A DNA stretch of 63,873 nucleotides from a virus. The stretch lies in the IMG/VR virus record IMGVR_UViG_3300013006_000032, positions 1 through 63,873 of that record; one strand, written 5' to 3'. Each line of letters starts with the position of its first letter. Within the stretch, counting starts at the first letter, position 1. Both the position numbers and the translations under genes were made by a program. Shown piece by piece: positions 18,718-27,455 of this stretch. The notes below the pieces were generated by a model. It was not told where the DNA came from and searched no databases. It was given only the letters and a program-made list of their open reading frames with translations.

Positions 18718-20061
18718 TCAAGGTGTCGGTAATCCTGGAGCAGTTGCATTGGTATCAAGCGGATTTTGGCCTGCAGCAGAACTATTAGCAGCTGCTTCTC
18801 GTAAGAACGGATTTAATACATCGTTAATACCTGCACCTAAAGTATTTGTAGTGACAATATTGTTTTTATTTAAAACAGAATACATAAAATTCTTTGATTC
18901 AGGAAGTAGACTTTTAACTGTTATTCTGATATTATATGCATCTGGTACAATTGTGGTTACGTTTCTCGGTGTTGCGACATTACTGAACCCTCTAACTACT
19001 GTTTCGAGGGTTTGTTGTGGGTTAAGTGTCGGGCCTGCTACGGGTATTGATGCATCTACATTTAAACTGTCAGTTACTGATAGTCCGAAAGATAATTCTC
19101 GACGCGATCCTTGAAATTCAACAGCAAGATCTGAAATATAGCAAAACGGTAAAAACTTTACCCCGGGTATTTCGACTTGATATATTACCGGTGGGTCAAT
19201 AACTGATACATTCTTTCTAGAAGGCTTGTTATTATATAGGATAAGAAATAATAATTCCCAGTTTCTAATAACATCATCAAATGATGCAGATCCTGTATTT
19301 ATTAGAGGAAAAGAAAATGAAAAAGAATCGCCTTCCGTTGGGTAATTATAGAATTTAGCTTTTTCAACAAAAGTAATTTGAGTAGGGTTATTAAGTACAG
19401 ACAGCATTGCAGCCCAATCGGTAACCATATTAGCTCCTTGCTGTAATAACCCGAGAAATGCACCGCCGCCCGTATCATTGGAAAATGTGTTAGCTTGTGA
19501 GTTATTATAATTGGTAAAATAAGGCATTATAAACTGCCACCCAGTAGGCTCGGTAATGTAAAGGTTTTGATAGGGTAATAAATAGGGATTATTTTCATAC
19601 ACATCATTGGTGTCTTGAAACCCGGGTATAGAATTATAGTAATCACGAACCGCTTGACCAGCATCAGAGTTTACTGCAGCGCTATAAGTCTTACTTATAA
19701 AAGAATTTAAACCTTTTGAGATATTGTTAGGGAGCTTATTAATTAATGCTTGTCCGTTTGATTTAACCACGCCGAAAGAGTATTTTAATTGAGATATTAG
19801 TGCATTAGATTTTAATCTCTTTTCTGTTAAAATGATACGCGGGACTTCTTGCCTGGACTCCTTTAATTTAGAATATGTCCAATAGAAATCATTTACAACA
19901 TTGACAACTCCTCCGTTAGAAGTATTGCTATTAGTACCGATCCCTGATCCTATGGGTGTATTTGAAGGAGATATTAGTACTGGTGGCTCTACGTCTACTG
20001 AATTATCTTTTTTAAAGTTTACGTAATTCTTTGTTCTTGAAATAGAGAAGACGTGCTGCAT
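18718..20061 (-). CDS. Tail structural protein, tube-cap/baseplate type (gp48-like candidate)
   Basis: A protein of 447 aa. The N-terminal 170 residues are Ser/Asn rich. The C-terminal half holds beta segments seen in tube-fold baseplate proteins (YPTEGDSFSFSFPL, PPVIYQVEIPGVKFLPFCYI, DAYNIRITVKSLLPESKNF). T4 gp48 and gp54 join the hub to the first tube ring, and this gene lies next to the tape measure, the right place for such a protein. No exact homologue can be named by eye. The upstream region has TATATA rather than the TAAATA box. Confidence 0.5.
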   Translation of the reverse strand: MQHVFSISRTKNYVNFKKDNSVDVEPPVLISPSNTPIGSGIGTNSNTSNGGVVNVVNDFYWTYSKLKESRQEVPRIILTEKRLKSNALISQLKYSFGVVKSNGQALINKLPNNISKGLNSFISKTYSAAVNSDAGQAVRDYYNSIPGFQDTNDVYENNPYLLPYQNLYITEPTGWQFIMPYFTNYNNSQANTFSNDTGGGAFLGLLQQGANMVTDWAAMLSVLNNPTQITFVEKAKFYNYPTEGDSFSFSFPLINTGSASFDDVIRNWELLFLILYNNKPSRKNVSVIDPPVIYQVEIPGVKFLPFCYISDLAVEFQGSRRELSFGLSVTDSLNVDASIPVAGPTLNPQQTLETVVRGFSNVATPRNVTTIVPDAYNIRITVKSLLPESKNFMYSVLNKNNIVTTNTLGAGINDVLNPFLREAAANSSAAGQNPLDTNATAPGLPTP

Positions 20062-20073
20062 ATATATACTTAA

Positions 20074-21981
20074 TTAAAATCTCGTCAAATGAGACATGTC
20101 TTTTCTAAAATCAAGATTTGAGGAAGATTTCTCATTAAAGACTAAATTACTAGATGAATTATTAACAAGGACATTAGATTTTTGTTCTTTATCCTTAATT
20201 GCTGCTAGTAAATTCATATTTTCATTCATTAACTTCATTTCATTCTGTTGCATCATTGATGTGCTTTTAGCGTAAGATTCAAAGCTCTTTCTCAATTCTG
20301 TAACAACACCAGTTAATTGTTTAATAGAATTATTTGTCATTTCGTCTCTACGACCTATTATTTTATCAATCGGACCGCCTTTTTTTAGAGCTACTAATTC
20401 ATCGTTCTTATCAAACGAATAAGATTGCCCGTTAGAAAACAGAGTTCTATCTTTAGTATCATATAAATCACCTACCGGTTTTTTCTTTTGCTTGGACGCA
20501 TTTATTTTTGCTACAGCTCTATCGTAATCACTTGTATCCTCTTTAGGACTCATTCCAAATAAACTTTTAATTTTATTCCATAGGAAATTCCAGAGCTCTG
20601 CAATTGTATCAGATAGTGAATTGTCTTTAAAGAAATCAGTAATTGCTTTACCCCATTCTTTACTAAAGAATCCGACCGCCCAGCCAATTGCTTGACCGAG
20701 AGCATCGCCCAAAAGCTCAGGTAATAATGCCAAAGAACGTAAGACTGATTCCACAACATTACCGGATTTCCATGCTTTCATAATTTTGTCTGTATATTCC
20801 TTAACCACTTTAAAATTAACAAGACCAAAAGTAATGAATTTTAAGAACCCGCCTAAAACACCATCAAAAACTGCTTTAAGATTAGCACCTTGTTCCATAA
20901 CTGATTTAAAAGTCTCCGTTGCCACATCAATTAATGCAAAAATCCAGAAAAATGCCTTTTCTGCAAGTCTAAAAACTGGACTTTCAACTATAAACTTGAA
21001 TGCATTATTAAAAACTCCTAAAAAAGGCTCAAATAATTTAAAGATACCTTCTGCCCAGCCGAATAATGTATCTTTTACTGCACGTACCTTACTCAAAATC
21101 ATACCAATTATACCTTCTTCTTTAAAAACGTTACCTATACTTCTTATAAACCCACCAATTATACCTTCTTCTGCAAAAAGACCTTTAAATCCTGCCCATA
21201 ATTTACCAATTGTACCTTCTTCTGCAAAAAAACTCTTTATGTTACCGAATATTTTACCTAATACTCCCTCTTCTGAAAAAAGTGCTCGTATTCTTTTGAC
21301 CACACCGCCAATAACGCCTTCTTCAGCAAATAACCCCTCCATGCTCTTAATAATTTTACCTATGGCGCCCTCTTCAGTAAATAGAGCTTTGAACCGCCTG
21401 TATGTGCTACCGATTATACCTTCTTCTGCAAAAAGTCCTTTAATCCATTTCCATAACCTACCAAAAATACCATCTTCTTTAAATGCACCGGTTATTTTGA
21501 GAAACCAATCTCCTGCCCCCACCTTTAAGACTTCCCACCAACCCTTGAAGCTGGAAAAAATAGTTTTTAGAACTGTATAGAAATTTTTTATGTATCCATA
21601 TAAGAATTTTACAAGCCCTGAGATTAGACCAGCAATTACAGTACCAACAAACAGCCAGGGAAAGGGTTTTTTCTCTTCTTTTTTTGTTTCAACAGCAAAA
21701 GATGTGGTGCCTTTTAGAACTTTAGCAATTTCTTTTTTCCCATCCACTGTAATGCCATCAATTACTATGGGCACTGCTTGATACGTTTTTTGCTTTTGTT
21801 TTAATCTTCTAATTTTCTCTTGATCTTTATCTTGATTAGAGAAAGTATTTTTTACAGCATCAAACCAGGACGCTTTTTCATCACCATTATCTGTTTTTTT
21901 ATTTTTAGAGAGAAAAGCGACGACAATATCCAATTTGTTACTGATGTCAAGTATATTGCTTTCCAGAGCATTCTCGTTCAT
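20074..21981 (-). CDS. Tape measure protein
   Basis: A protein of 635 aa, mainly helical. A hydrophobic segment (WLFVGTVIAGLISGLVKFL, about 109-127) is followed by eight tandem 17-residue repeats (167-302), each opening F-x-E-E/D-G-x-x-G and closing with a basic/hydrophobic helix. A further hydrophobic stretch follows, and the C-terminus is a charged coiled coil. This is the usual plan of a tape measure, which sets tail length inside the tube and may pass into the host membrane. The paralogous assembly-protein pair sits directly upstream. TAAATA lies 6 nt before the ATG. Compared with T4 gp29 (590 aa) the length is similar, but the repeats are distinctive. Confidence 0.8.
   Translation of the reverse strand: MNENALESNILDISNKLDIVVAFLSKNKKTDNGDEKASWFDAVKNTFSNQDKDQEKIRRLKQKQKTYQAVPIVIDGITVDGKKEIAKVLKGTTSFAVETKKEEKKPFPWLFVGTVIAGLISGLVKFLYGYIKNFYTVLKTIFSSFKGWWEVLKVGAGDWFLKITGAFKEDGIFGRLWKWIKGLFAEEGIIGSTYRRFKALFTEEGAIGKIIKSMEGLFAEEGVIGGVVKRIRALFSEEGVLGKIFGNIKSFFAEEGTIGKLWAGFKGLFAEEGIIGGFIRSIGNVFKEEGIIGMILSKVRAVKDTLFGWAEGIFKLFEPFLGVFNNAFKFIVESPVFRLAEKAFFWIFALIDVATETFKSVMEQGANLKAVFDGVLGGFLKFITFGLVNFKVVKEYTDKIMKAWKSGNVVESVLRSLALLPELLGDALGQAIGWAVGFFSKEWGKAITDFFKDNSLSDTIAELWNFLWNKIKSLFGMSPKEDTSDYDRAVAKINASKQKKKPVGDLYDTKDRTLFSNGQSYSFDKNDELVALKKGGPIDKIIGRRDEMTNNSIKQLTGVVTELRKSFESYAKSTSMMQQNEMKLMNENMNLLAAIKDKEQKSNVLVNNSSSNLVFNEKSSSNLDFRKDMSHLTRF
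21076..21483 (-). repeat. Eight 51-bp in-frame repeats in the tape measure gene
   Basis: Eight consecutive 17-codon units each encode F-x-E-E-G-x-x-G followed by nine residues ending in a basic/hydrophobic helix, for example FAEEGIIG, FTEEGAIG, FSEEGVLG and FKEEGIIG. No unit is interrupted. The nucleotide copies have diverged, but the acidic-glycine core is constant. Confidence 0.88.
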
Positions 21982-21987
21982 TAATAA

Positions 21988-21993
21988 TATTTA
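21988..21993 (-). promoter_or_regulatory. TAAATA box, 6 nt before tape measure ATG
   Basis: GTTAAATA then six A/T bases then the ATG at 21981. Confidence 0.6.
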
Positions 21994-22007
21994 ACAATTT
22001 CTACTGT

Positions 22008-22757
22008 TTAAACAGTAAAAAGCGTAGGGTCAACACTGACATCAACTACATTATCATTATGCGTAAAGTATTTTCTCTCAAACAGTTTCACCCTATTAAT
22101 ATAGTCTAATAGCTTTGTATTAACTGTTAAAGGTAGTTTTTCTATTAGTTGCACTTTTTGAAGCACAGTTAATTCATCAAAATTTATATCGGTTACAGCA
22201 CCGTTATCGACAATGGTAAGCTTATCTATATACTTGACTAATTCATTAATATAAATCTCACCAACAACCTCTTTGGGTAGATCATCGTTATCAGGTAAAG
22301 GTAGTAATTTTTTCTTTGTTTCAATATTGACTATACTATCACGAATAAAAGTGGGTATAGAAAGCGTGAGTTTAATATTATCTTCACTAATTTCAGCTGT
22401 CTTTAACTCTACGGGGAGAGGAATATTATTAGTGAGTACAAATGTGAGATCTTGCTTATTTTCGTCTTTTCCGTAAATCGGTGATAGAGATAAAACGCGC
22501 AAGCATGCAGCTATATAGCTGCGATCAGTTAGTAAAAATTCTACTTTTTCTTGACAATTTTCTTTTAAAATCGAATTTAATAAAAGCGAGAAAGATAAAC
22601 CTGCAGATGTTTTTTCTAATGCGCTTTTTACAGCATCTTTCTGTTGCTTGGTGTTAAGTCCTTTAAATTTAACCTTACGATTCAGAGAGGGTACAAATAT
22701 TTCGTAACTTTTAGTAAGACTATCTAATGAATTAAGGGCGCTGGATAATTTCTCCAT
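22008..22757 (-). CDS. Tail/baseplate assembly protein, gp51/gp26-like (paralogue 2)
   Basis: A protein of 249 aa. It opens YEIFVPSLNRKVKFKGLNTKQQKD, which matches in layout the start of the next gene upstream (FYIPTQKRNVKIRELSFAHYKT). This pattern belongs to the T4 gp26/gp51 baseplate-hub assembly family (Pfam T4_baseplate). gp26 and gp51 act as hub assembly factors in T4. Lying directly before the tape measure, the protein could equally act as a tail assembly chaperone. TAAATA is exactly 5 nt before the ATG and sits inside the 3' end of the upstream gene. The family call is moderately sure; the exact role is inferred. Confidence 0.6.
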   Translation of the reverse strand: MEKLSSALNSLDSLTKSYEIFVPSLNRKVKFKGLNTKQQKDAVKSALEKTSAGLSFSLLLNSILKENCQEKVEFLLTDRSYIAACLRVLSLSPIYGKDENKQDLTFVLTNNIPLPVELKTAEISEDNIKLTLSIPTFIRDSIVNIETKKKLLPLPDNDDLPKEVVGEIYINELVKYIDKLTIVDNGAVTDINFDELTVLQKVQLIEKLPLTVNTKLLDYINRVKLFERKYFTHNDNVVDVSVDPTLFTV

Positions 22758-22761
22758 AAAG

Positions 22762-23601
22762 CTATTTATTTACAGCTAACGGGTTTTCAAGCCCTTTGGT
22801 TTGCTCTTCTTTTAAGCTCTTTATCTCTGTCTCATATATATTAACTAAAACTAAATTTTCGGCCAACGTATTTTTGTCGATATATTCAGGACTGTAAAAT
22901 ATTTTACTTACTAAAACATATTGAAGCTCGATAATGCTTTTTAAATTAGCAGTAAAAAGCGCTTTTAAAATCTCCAAAAGCGAAAGGTTATAGGGAGATA
23001 ATGAAATTTTAGTATCTTGTTGTATGCCAATATCTAAAATTAAAGATCTAAATTCTTCAGTCATTTTATCGCTAAATTTCTTTAGGTGGGTCATTACTTC
23101 TGCGGGCAGCATTTCTAATAAATCGTTTCTGTTTGGTGGATATACAATTTCTTTCTTATTAAAAAAGACTTTTGAAATGGAATCATGAAGAACGTCAAAA
23201 ATCGTTTCAAAATTTAATACTTTTGGTAATGTCAATTGTATATCCAGATTATCTATAGTAATTGTTTCAGTAAAGTCTGTCTTAAAATCAATACACTTTT
23301 GTAAAAAGGGTAATATAGATGCTTTATTGTTGGTTATACCGCTTTTAAACTCAATATCAGGAGAAATGCATATACAACGCAATAAGAGAAGTGCGCAAAA
23401 TTTATCGAAACTTGTAAAACTATTAAAATCTTCACTATCAACAAGACATTCTTTAAGAATCCCATCAAAATAATCTGCAATATGCTGATTGTTGTTGTTA
23501 ATTAAAAATTTATTAATGGTCTTGTAATGTGCGAAAGATAATTCTCTTATCTTGACATTTCTTTTTTGTGTAGGTATGTAAAAATTTATGTAAAATGACA
23601 T
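22762..23601 (-). CDS. Tail/baseplate assembly protein, gp26/gp51-like (paralogue 1)
   Basis: A protein of 279 aa. The N-terminal beta segment with the Arg/Lys-x-Val-Lys-hydrophobic pattern, followed by a helical body with ADYFDGILKECLVD, parallels the downstream gene (LLNSILKENCQEKVEFL). The two are probably duplicated copies of a gp26/gp51-family assembly factor. The start ATG overlaps the stop of the tube-fold gene upstream (TAATG). The C-terminus is Lys/Glu rich. No frameshift signal is visible between the pair, unlike the gpG/gpGT chaperones of lambda-type tails. Confidence 0.55.
   Translation of the reverse strand: MSFYINFYIPTQKRNVKIRELSFAHYKTINKFLINNNNQHIADYFDGILKECLVDSEDFNSFTSFDKFCALLLLRCICISPDIEFKSGITNNKASILPFLQKCIDFKTDFTETITIDNLDIQLTLPKVLNFETIFDVLHDSISKVFFNKKEIVYPPNRNDLLEMLPAEVMTHLKKFSDKMTEEFRSLILDIGIQQDTKISLSPYNLSLLEILKALFTANLKSIIELQYVLVSKIFYSPEYIDKNTLAENLVLVNIYETEIKSLKEEQTKGLENPLAVNK
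22763..22768 (-). promoter_or_regulatory. TAAATA box, 5 nt before ATG (22757)
   Basis: AATAAATA lies inside the final codons of the upstream paralogue. Confidence 0.6.
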
Positions 23602-24509
23602 TATAAAAAGCCTAAGGGATTAATACTACCAATTCCGTTCTGGAAGCTTGTAACCCTTGGAATAGATCCATTGCTTATTCTATTCACAATATCAGCAATA
23701 GGCAAGTAAAGATTGTTTTCAACAGTATAATTGGAGTATGTCCAGCGAGTTTGATATGTTATAAGTCTCTCATCAGTATAATCTAAGGACTGTTCGCTGA
23801 CTTGATAGGGCATACAATTAAAAAAGCTGAATACTTTTCTAGGTATCATGGAGATACCGTTAAAAGTACGGGTATATTGTAACAGAGTCATATTTACTTT
23901 CATATTACGAAAATCTTTTTTACCATTAACGTCGCCAGGACGTGCAGTCATTCCAAAATGTGACCCCAGAATGACCCAAGGGCGGATAACGAAGTCGATA
24001 AAGGATGTATTTGTTTCTTTAAAATCAATTACAAGGGAAGGTGGTTCTGTATTTCTCCCACCCCCGAGTATACCGGGTAAAAATCCGCGATTATTATCAA
24101 CGGAAGCGCTTTTAATATCAAATTGTTCTGTTGGAATTGTAATTTCATGAGCGAACAAGCATCCCACAATTTTTTGAAGCGGAAAACTCTTTAATATATT
24201 AACTGCTGTATCTACATTAAACCCTTTTTTACTTCCATCTACTCGTTCTAAGCCTTGTAATATGCTTGTTCTAATTGCCGGTGGGTATCTATCAATAACT
24301 ATAACCCACTGCGTAGAATTAGGAATCGCTGTAAACCAAGACTCCATTTGTACAAGAAAATAGTCGCGAGGACTAATTAAAGGTACACCGGGAATATTAA
24401 ATCCAAATAAGCTGGATACTTGTGGAGCAAACGCGGGGTTGGTACCATCTACCAATCCAGTAAAATTATTACCTAAGGAATTAAGAGCATCAGTGAACGG
24501 ATTATTCAC
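23601..24509 (-). CDS. Baseplate tail-tube initiator-like protein (gp54-like)
   Basis: A protein of 302 aa (T4 gp54 is 320). The C-terminal half has the tube fold pattern: FNGISMIPRKVFSFFNCMPYQVSEQSLDY, then a strand ending RWTYSNYTV. The N-terminus is a Gly/Pro-rich arm. Proteins of this type sit on the hub and seed gp19 polymerisation. The start is a GTG with TAAATA exactly 5 nt upstream. It lies just after the tube gene and before the assembly-factor pair. gp54 is the best match by size, fold and neighbourhood, but other tube-fold adaptors are possible. Confidence 0.55.
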   Translation of the reverse strand: MNNPFTDALNSLGNNFTGLVDGTNPAFAPQVSSLFGFNIPGVPLISPRDYFLVQMESWFTAIPNSTQWVIVIDRYPPAIRTSILQGLERVDGSKKGFNVDTAVNILKSFPLQKIVGCLFAHEITIPTEQFDIKSASVDNNRGFLPGILGGGRNTEPPSLVIDFKETNTSFIDFVIRPWVILGSHFGMTARPGDVNGKKDFRNMKVNMTLLQYTRTFNGISMIPRKVFSFFNCMPYQVSEQSLDYTDERLITYQTRWTYSNYTVENNLYLPIADIVNRISNGSIPRVTSFQNGIGSINPLGFL

Positions 24510-24514
24510 TTAAT

Positions 24515-24520
24515 TATTTA
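24515..24520 (-). promoter_or_regulatory. TAAATA box, 5 nt before GTG (24509)
   Basis: ATTAAATA then ATTAA then a GTG start codon. Confidence 0.6.
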
Positions 24521-24534
24521 ATGGAGCGTCTAAA

Positions 24535-25083
24535 TTATCCGATGTTACGCCAGTAATGATATGATACAGTAGCAGTAAATTCGATTGTTTCGCCGGTACC
24601 GGTAGCAATATTGTATTGAATAGGGCCAACGTTTCTTACAGAAACGCCTACTAATTGATACTGTGCAATTTTATTAAGTTGATTGTCGAGCTGTACGAGG
24701 TCAATGATAGCTGTTTGTTTTGGTGCAAAGTAATTTCCGGTTGATGTACCGTCGTTAAAGATATCCTGTGACCACTGTTCAAATTTTTGACGGATTTGTG
24801 AATTTGCATCTGCATAGAATGTTAAATCATAAGCATCGCTACCAGGATACTGTGATACACCGGGAAGATTGAAGTTTAAACCCATATAAGGTACTTCTAC
24901 ATTTTTAATAGAACGGGCAGGTAGAGTAGCAGTCTTTACGTAAACGAGGTCATCTTGATCAAATGTAACGGTACTTGCGCCGCCAGTATTAATTGATAAT
25001 ACTCTGAAGTTAAAATCACGCGCAAACTCACGATTTGATGCTACTCTGTAGAAGTCGGTAATAAGTTGATTTACGTCTGCCAT
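24535..25083 (-). CDS. 19: Tail tube protein gp19
   Basis: A protein of 182 aa (T4 gp19 is 163). Key segments are NFRVLSINTGG, the ATLPARSIKNVEVPYMGLNF loop typical of gp19, then LTFYADANSQIRQKFEQWSQ and a C-terminal strand TIEFTATVSYHYWRN. It stacks in hexameric rings to form the inner tube. It lies 15 nt after the sheath gene, the standard 18-19 order. TAAATA is exactly 5 nt before the ATG, so it can be expressed separately from the sheath in the large amounts needed. Confidence 0.92.
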   Translation of the reverse strand: MADVNQLITDFYRVASNREFARDFNFRVLSINTGGASTVTFDQDDLVYVKTATLPARSIKNVEVPYMGLNFNLPGVSQYPGSDAYDLTFYADANSQIRQKFEQWSQDIFNDGTSTGNYFAPKQTAIIDLVQLDNQLNKIAQYQLVGVSVRNVGPIQYNIATGTGETIEFTATVSYHYWRNIG

Positions 25084-25088
25084 AAAAT

Positions 25089-25094
25089 TATTTA
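25089..25094 (-). promoter_or_regulatory. 19: TAAATA box, 5 nt before tail tube ATG
   Basis: GATAAATA in the 15-nt gap between sheath and tube genes. Confidence 0.68.
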
Positions 25095-25098
25095 TCCG

Positions 25099-27414
25099 TT
25101 AGGTTACAATCTCCTGGAAAGTTGTACCTGTTCTTGTGCAGTAAAAATTACAGAGGATATACTCTGCGGCTCTTACTGGCTTGACATAGATATCAACGAC
25201 TATTGTATTATCATCGATGACAGCTGGTGTATTATTTCTTTCATCACAAATTAAGAGATAATCGTATATACCTTGTGTATTTTTAGCATTATCAAATATT
25301 GGTGTTAAGCTATTAATAATCTGTGTACGGGTAAACAATGTATTCGGTTCGAATAAGAAATACTTAACTGTATCTCTTGTTGATGTTTCTAAACTTAGGA
25401 ATAACCTGCGTACATTAATACGATCAAATGCGCTTGGTATTTTTTGTAGTGTTTTTTGACCGAAGATCACATAACCTTCAGAAGGGAAAAACGCAACAGG
25501 GTTAAGACTGATTTTGTATATATTGTCACGATTTTTCTGCTTAGGATAAACTCCGAGATCTGAGACTCCTGTTAGCACGCCACGGGTAAATCCTGCAGGA
25601 GCGAACCATGGTTGGAAGTTATTATCGGTATTAGCCATTGCAGCTGCAGCAAACCCAGAAAAAGGAACCCAAATTTGCTGGTTTGTTCCTATATCAGCTA
25701 CTTTAACAATATTTGCAAAAGCACAGGCATAGCTAGTATTAATAGCAGCAAATTGATTTCTTAATGGCCAGTAAATATTGGTTGAAAACGATGTATTTGG
25801 TTGATCTAAAGTCTTGACATTAGCGCCTTGTACAAATATATTTGTTAATGCATCGGCAATAAACATATGGTCTTTTCGTGACTCTGCTAAACCTAGAAAA
25901 GCATTTGCTACAGCCGTATATCTAACTGCAGGAGCGGGAGCTGTAGGTGGATTTTGAATAGTCAGTGCATCAACAAGTGATTTATAGGGGACAGTATCGT
26001 CGAAATAACCATAAGTTGATGGGTTAAATGAATTGGCGTAAATTGTTCCCAAGCCAGCCTCAGTGGTAATTGTTAGAGGAAATAGATCAACATTACTCAT
26101 CTTTTCCGCAGCTAGAGTTACTTTAGCAGGTACATTACCGATGACTTTTGTTGAGAGATCTTGGTTACTATAATCTCCTAATGCAAAAAGAGAGTTTGTC
26201 TGGCCGTAAATACCAGCTGCTCCGATAACAATTGCTGAAGGCGCTCCAACACGAGTTAGATATTCGTTATATGTTTCACCATCTAGAGGTGTAACGAGCT
26301 GCTGACTTAAAAAGCGAACTTTTTTAGTAGGTGCTCCAGACATATTTAACCATGTTGTACTATTTTTATTAGAAATATAAGGGTTAATAATTGTTGTAAT
26401 ATTGGTTGAAGCTTGATCAGCTATTTCTACGAAAAAGCTAATAGCAGGACCACCATTTTCGCTATTAATTTGTCTATTAGCATCTAACGAGCCAGTATAA
26501 CCTTCTTGTAAGATATAGTCTAAAGCGATAGTATCGGGAGAGAAGACAGACTGTCTTAATTTAAATACACCCATTATAATTGTATCATCGTATCTATCGG
26601 ATGATATATCAAAAGATGCAATGTTTTCAAGAACTTCGGAAACGCTACCTTGTAGAGCTCCTGAATCGGCAGAAAGAGTAAAGTTTAACCTCACATCAGG
26701 TACTTCAACATAAGCACCTTCAGTAAAGAACTCGCTGTTTGATATGGATGCGGCTTCAGAATTAATTGAAAGTACAGAATTAATATCGTTAAACGGTGTT
26801 GCAGGGTTTAAATTAGTATTATCAATTATACCAAGGTATGTTCCTTCAAATTTGGAGTTAATTGTTGATTGTGCTTTATTGAGAACTATCATACCAGCTG
26901 CGCTTAATGTGCCAAGATCTGTAAAATATACAACTCCTTGTGTATCAGTAGCCCACGTAAAGGCATCGCCCCTGAGTAATGAAAGATATTCACCTTGTGT
27001 AAGTTTAAGATGTGTTGGTGATCCGAATAAATATACACTATCGGAGGGCGTTAAGCTCGTACCGAGAACGTCTTGCGAAGGGCTATATGTTCCAACTGGA
27101 TAAACTAATGCGCTATATTCATCACTTGTATCTAGCCCTGTACCTTCACCATAAGGAAGACGGTATACAAGAACACTTGCAGGTGACTGTAAGACAGCCT
27201 TAACAGTGTGATAAAAGTAGCGTTCTGCAGAATTTGTAGGTGTACCGAAGATTGATTCAAATTCTGAAATTGATGTTACACTAATTGGCTCTGAGCTGGG
27301 TCCATTTGCTGCAAAACCAGGGATAAATACTGTTGTTGCTGGTGAGCCAACATTTCTTATCGATAGATCAAATTCATTAATTTCAACACCAGGGCTTTGG
27401 ATTGTGCGTGCCAT
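25099..27414 (-). CDS. 18: Contractile tail sheath protein gp18
   Basis: A protein of 771 aa (T4 gp18 is 659). The N-terminus ARTIQSPGVEINEFDLS and the VFIPGFAANGPSSEPISVTS segment are classic sheath openings. The C-terminal part (IFGQKTLQKIPSAFDRINVRR, LETSTRDTVKYFLFEPN) is the conserved contractile core. Extra residues in the middle probably make a larger protruding domain than in T4. TAAATA is 6 nt before the ATG. It forms the outer contractile tube around gp19. Confidence 0.95.
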   Translation of the reverse strand: MARTIQSPGVEINEFDLSIRNVGSPATTVFIPGFAANGPSSEPISVTSISEFESIFGTPTNSAERYFYHTVKAVLQSPASVLVYRLPYGEGTGLDTSDEYSALVYPVGTYSPSQDVLGTSLTPSDSVYLFGSPTHLKLTQGEYLSLLRGDAFTWATDTQGVVYFTDLGTLSAAGMIVLNKAQSTINSKFEGTYLGIIDNTNLNPATPFNDINSVLSINSEAASISNSEFFTEGAYVEVPDVRLNFTLSADSGALQGSVSEVLENIASFDISSDRYDDTIIMGVFKLRQSVFSPDTIALDYILQEGYTGSLDANRQINSENGGPAISFFVEIADQASTNITTIINPYISNKNSTTWLNMSGAPTKKVRFLSQQLVTPLDGETYNEYLTRVGAPSAIVIGAAGIYGQTNSLFALGDYSNQDLSTKVIGNVPAKVTLAAEKMSNVDLFPLTITTEAGLGTIYANSFNPSTYGYFDDTVPYKSLVDALTIQNPPTAPAPAVRYTAVANAFLGLAESRKDHMFIADALTNIFVQGANVKTLDQPNTSFSTNIYWPLRNQFAAINTSYACAFANIVKVADIGTNQQIWVPFSGFAAAAMANTDNNFQPWFAPAGFTRGVLTGVSDLGVYPKQKNRDNIYKISLNPVAFFPSEGYVIFGQKTLQKIPSAFDRINVRRLFLSLETSTRDTVKYFLFEPNTLFTRTQIINSLTPIFDNAKNTQGIYDYLLICDERNNTPAVIDDNTIVVDIYVKPVRAAEYILCNFYCTRTGTTFQEIVT

Positions 27415-27420
27415 ATAAAG

Positions 27421-27426
27421 TATTTA
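27421..27426 (-). promoter_or_regulatory. 18: TAAATA box, 6 nt before sheath ATG
   Basis: CATAAATA then CTTTAT then the ATG at 27414. Confidence 0.68.
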
Positions 27427-27455
27427 TGTTTTTTGAGATAAAACTTTTAATTTTT

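Noticed and set aside
22757-22768. Programmed frameshift joining the two assembly genes as in gpG/gpGT
   Set aside because: No slippery heptamer at the junction; the second gene has its own ATG and box.
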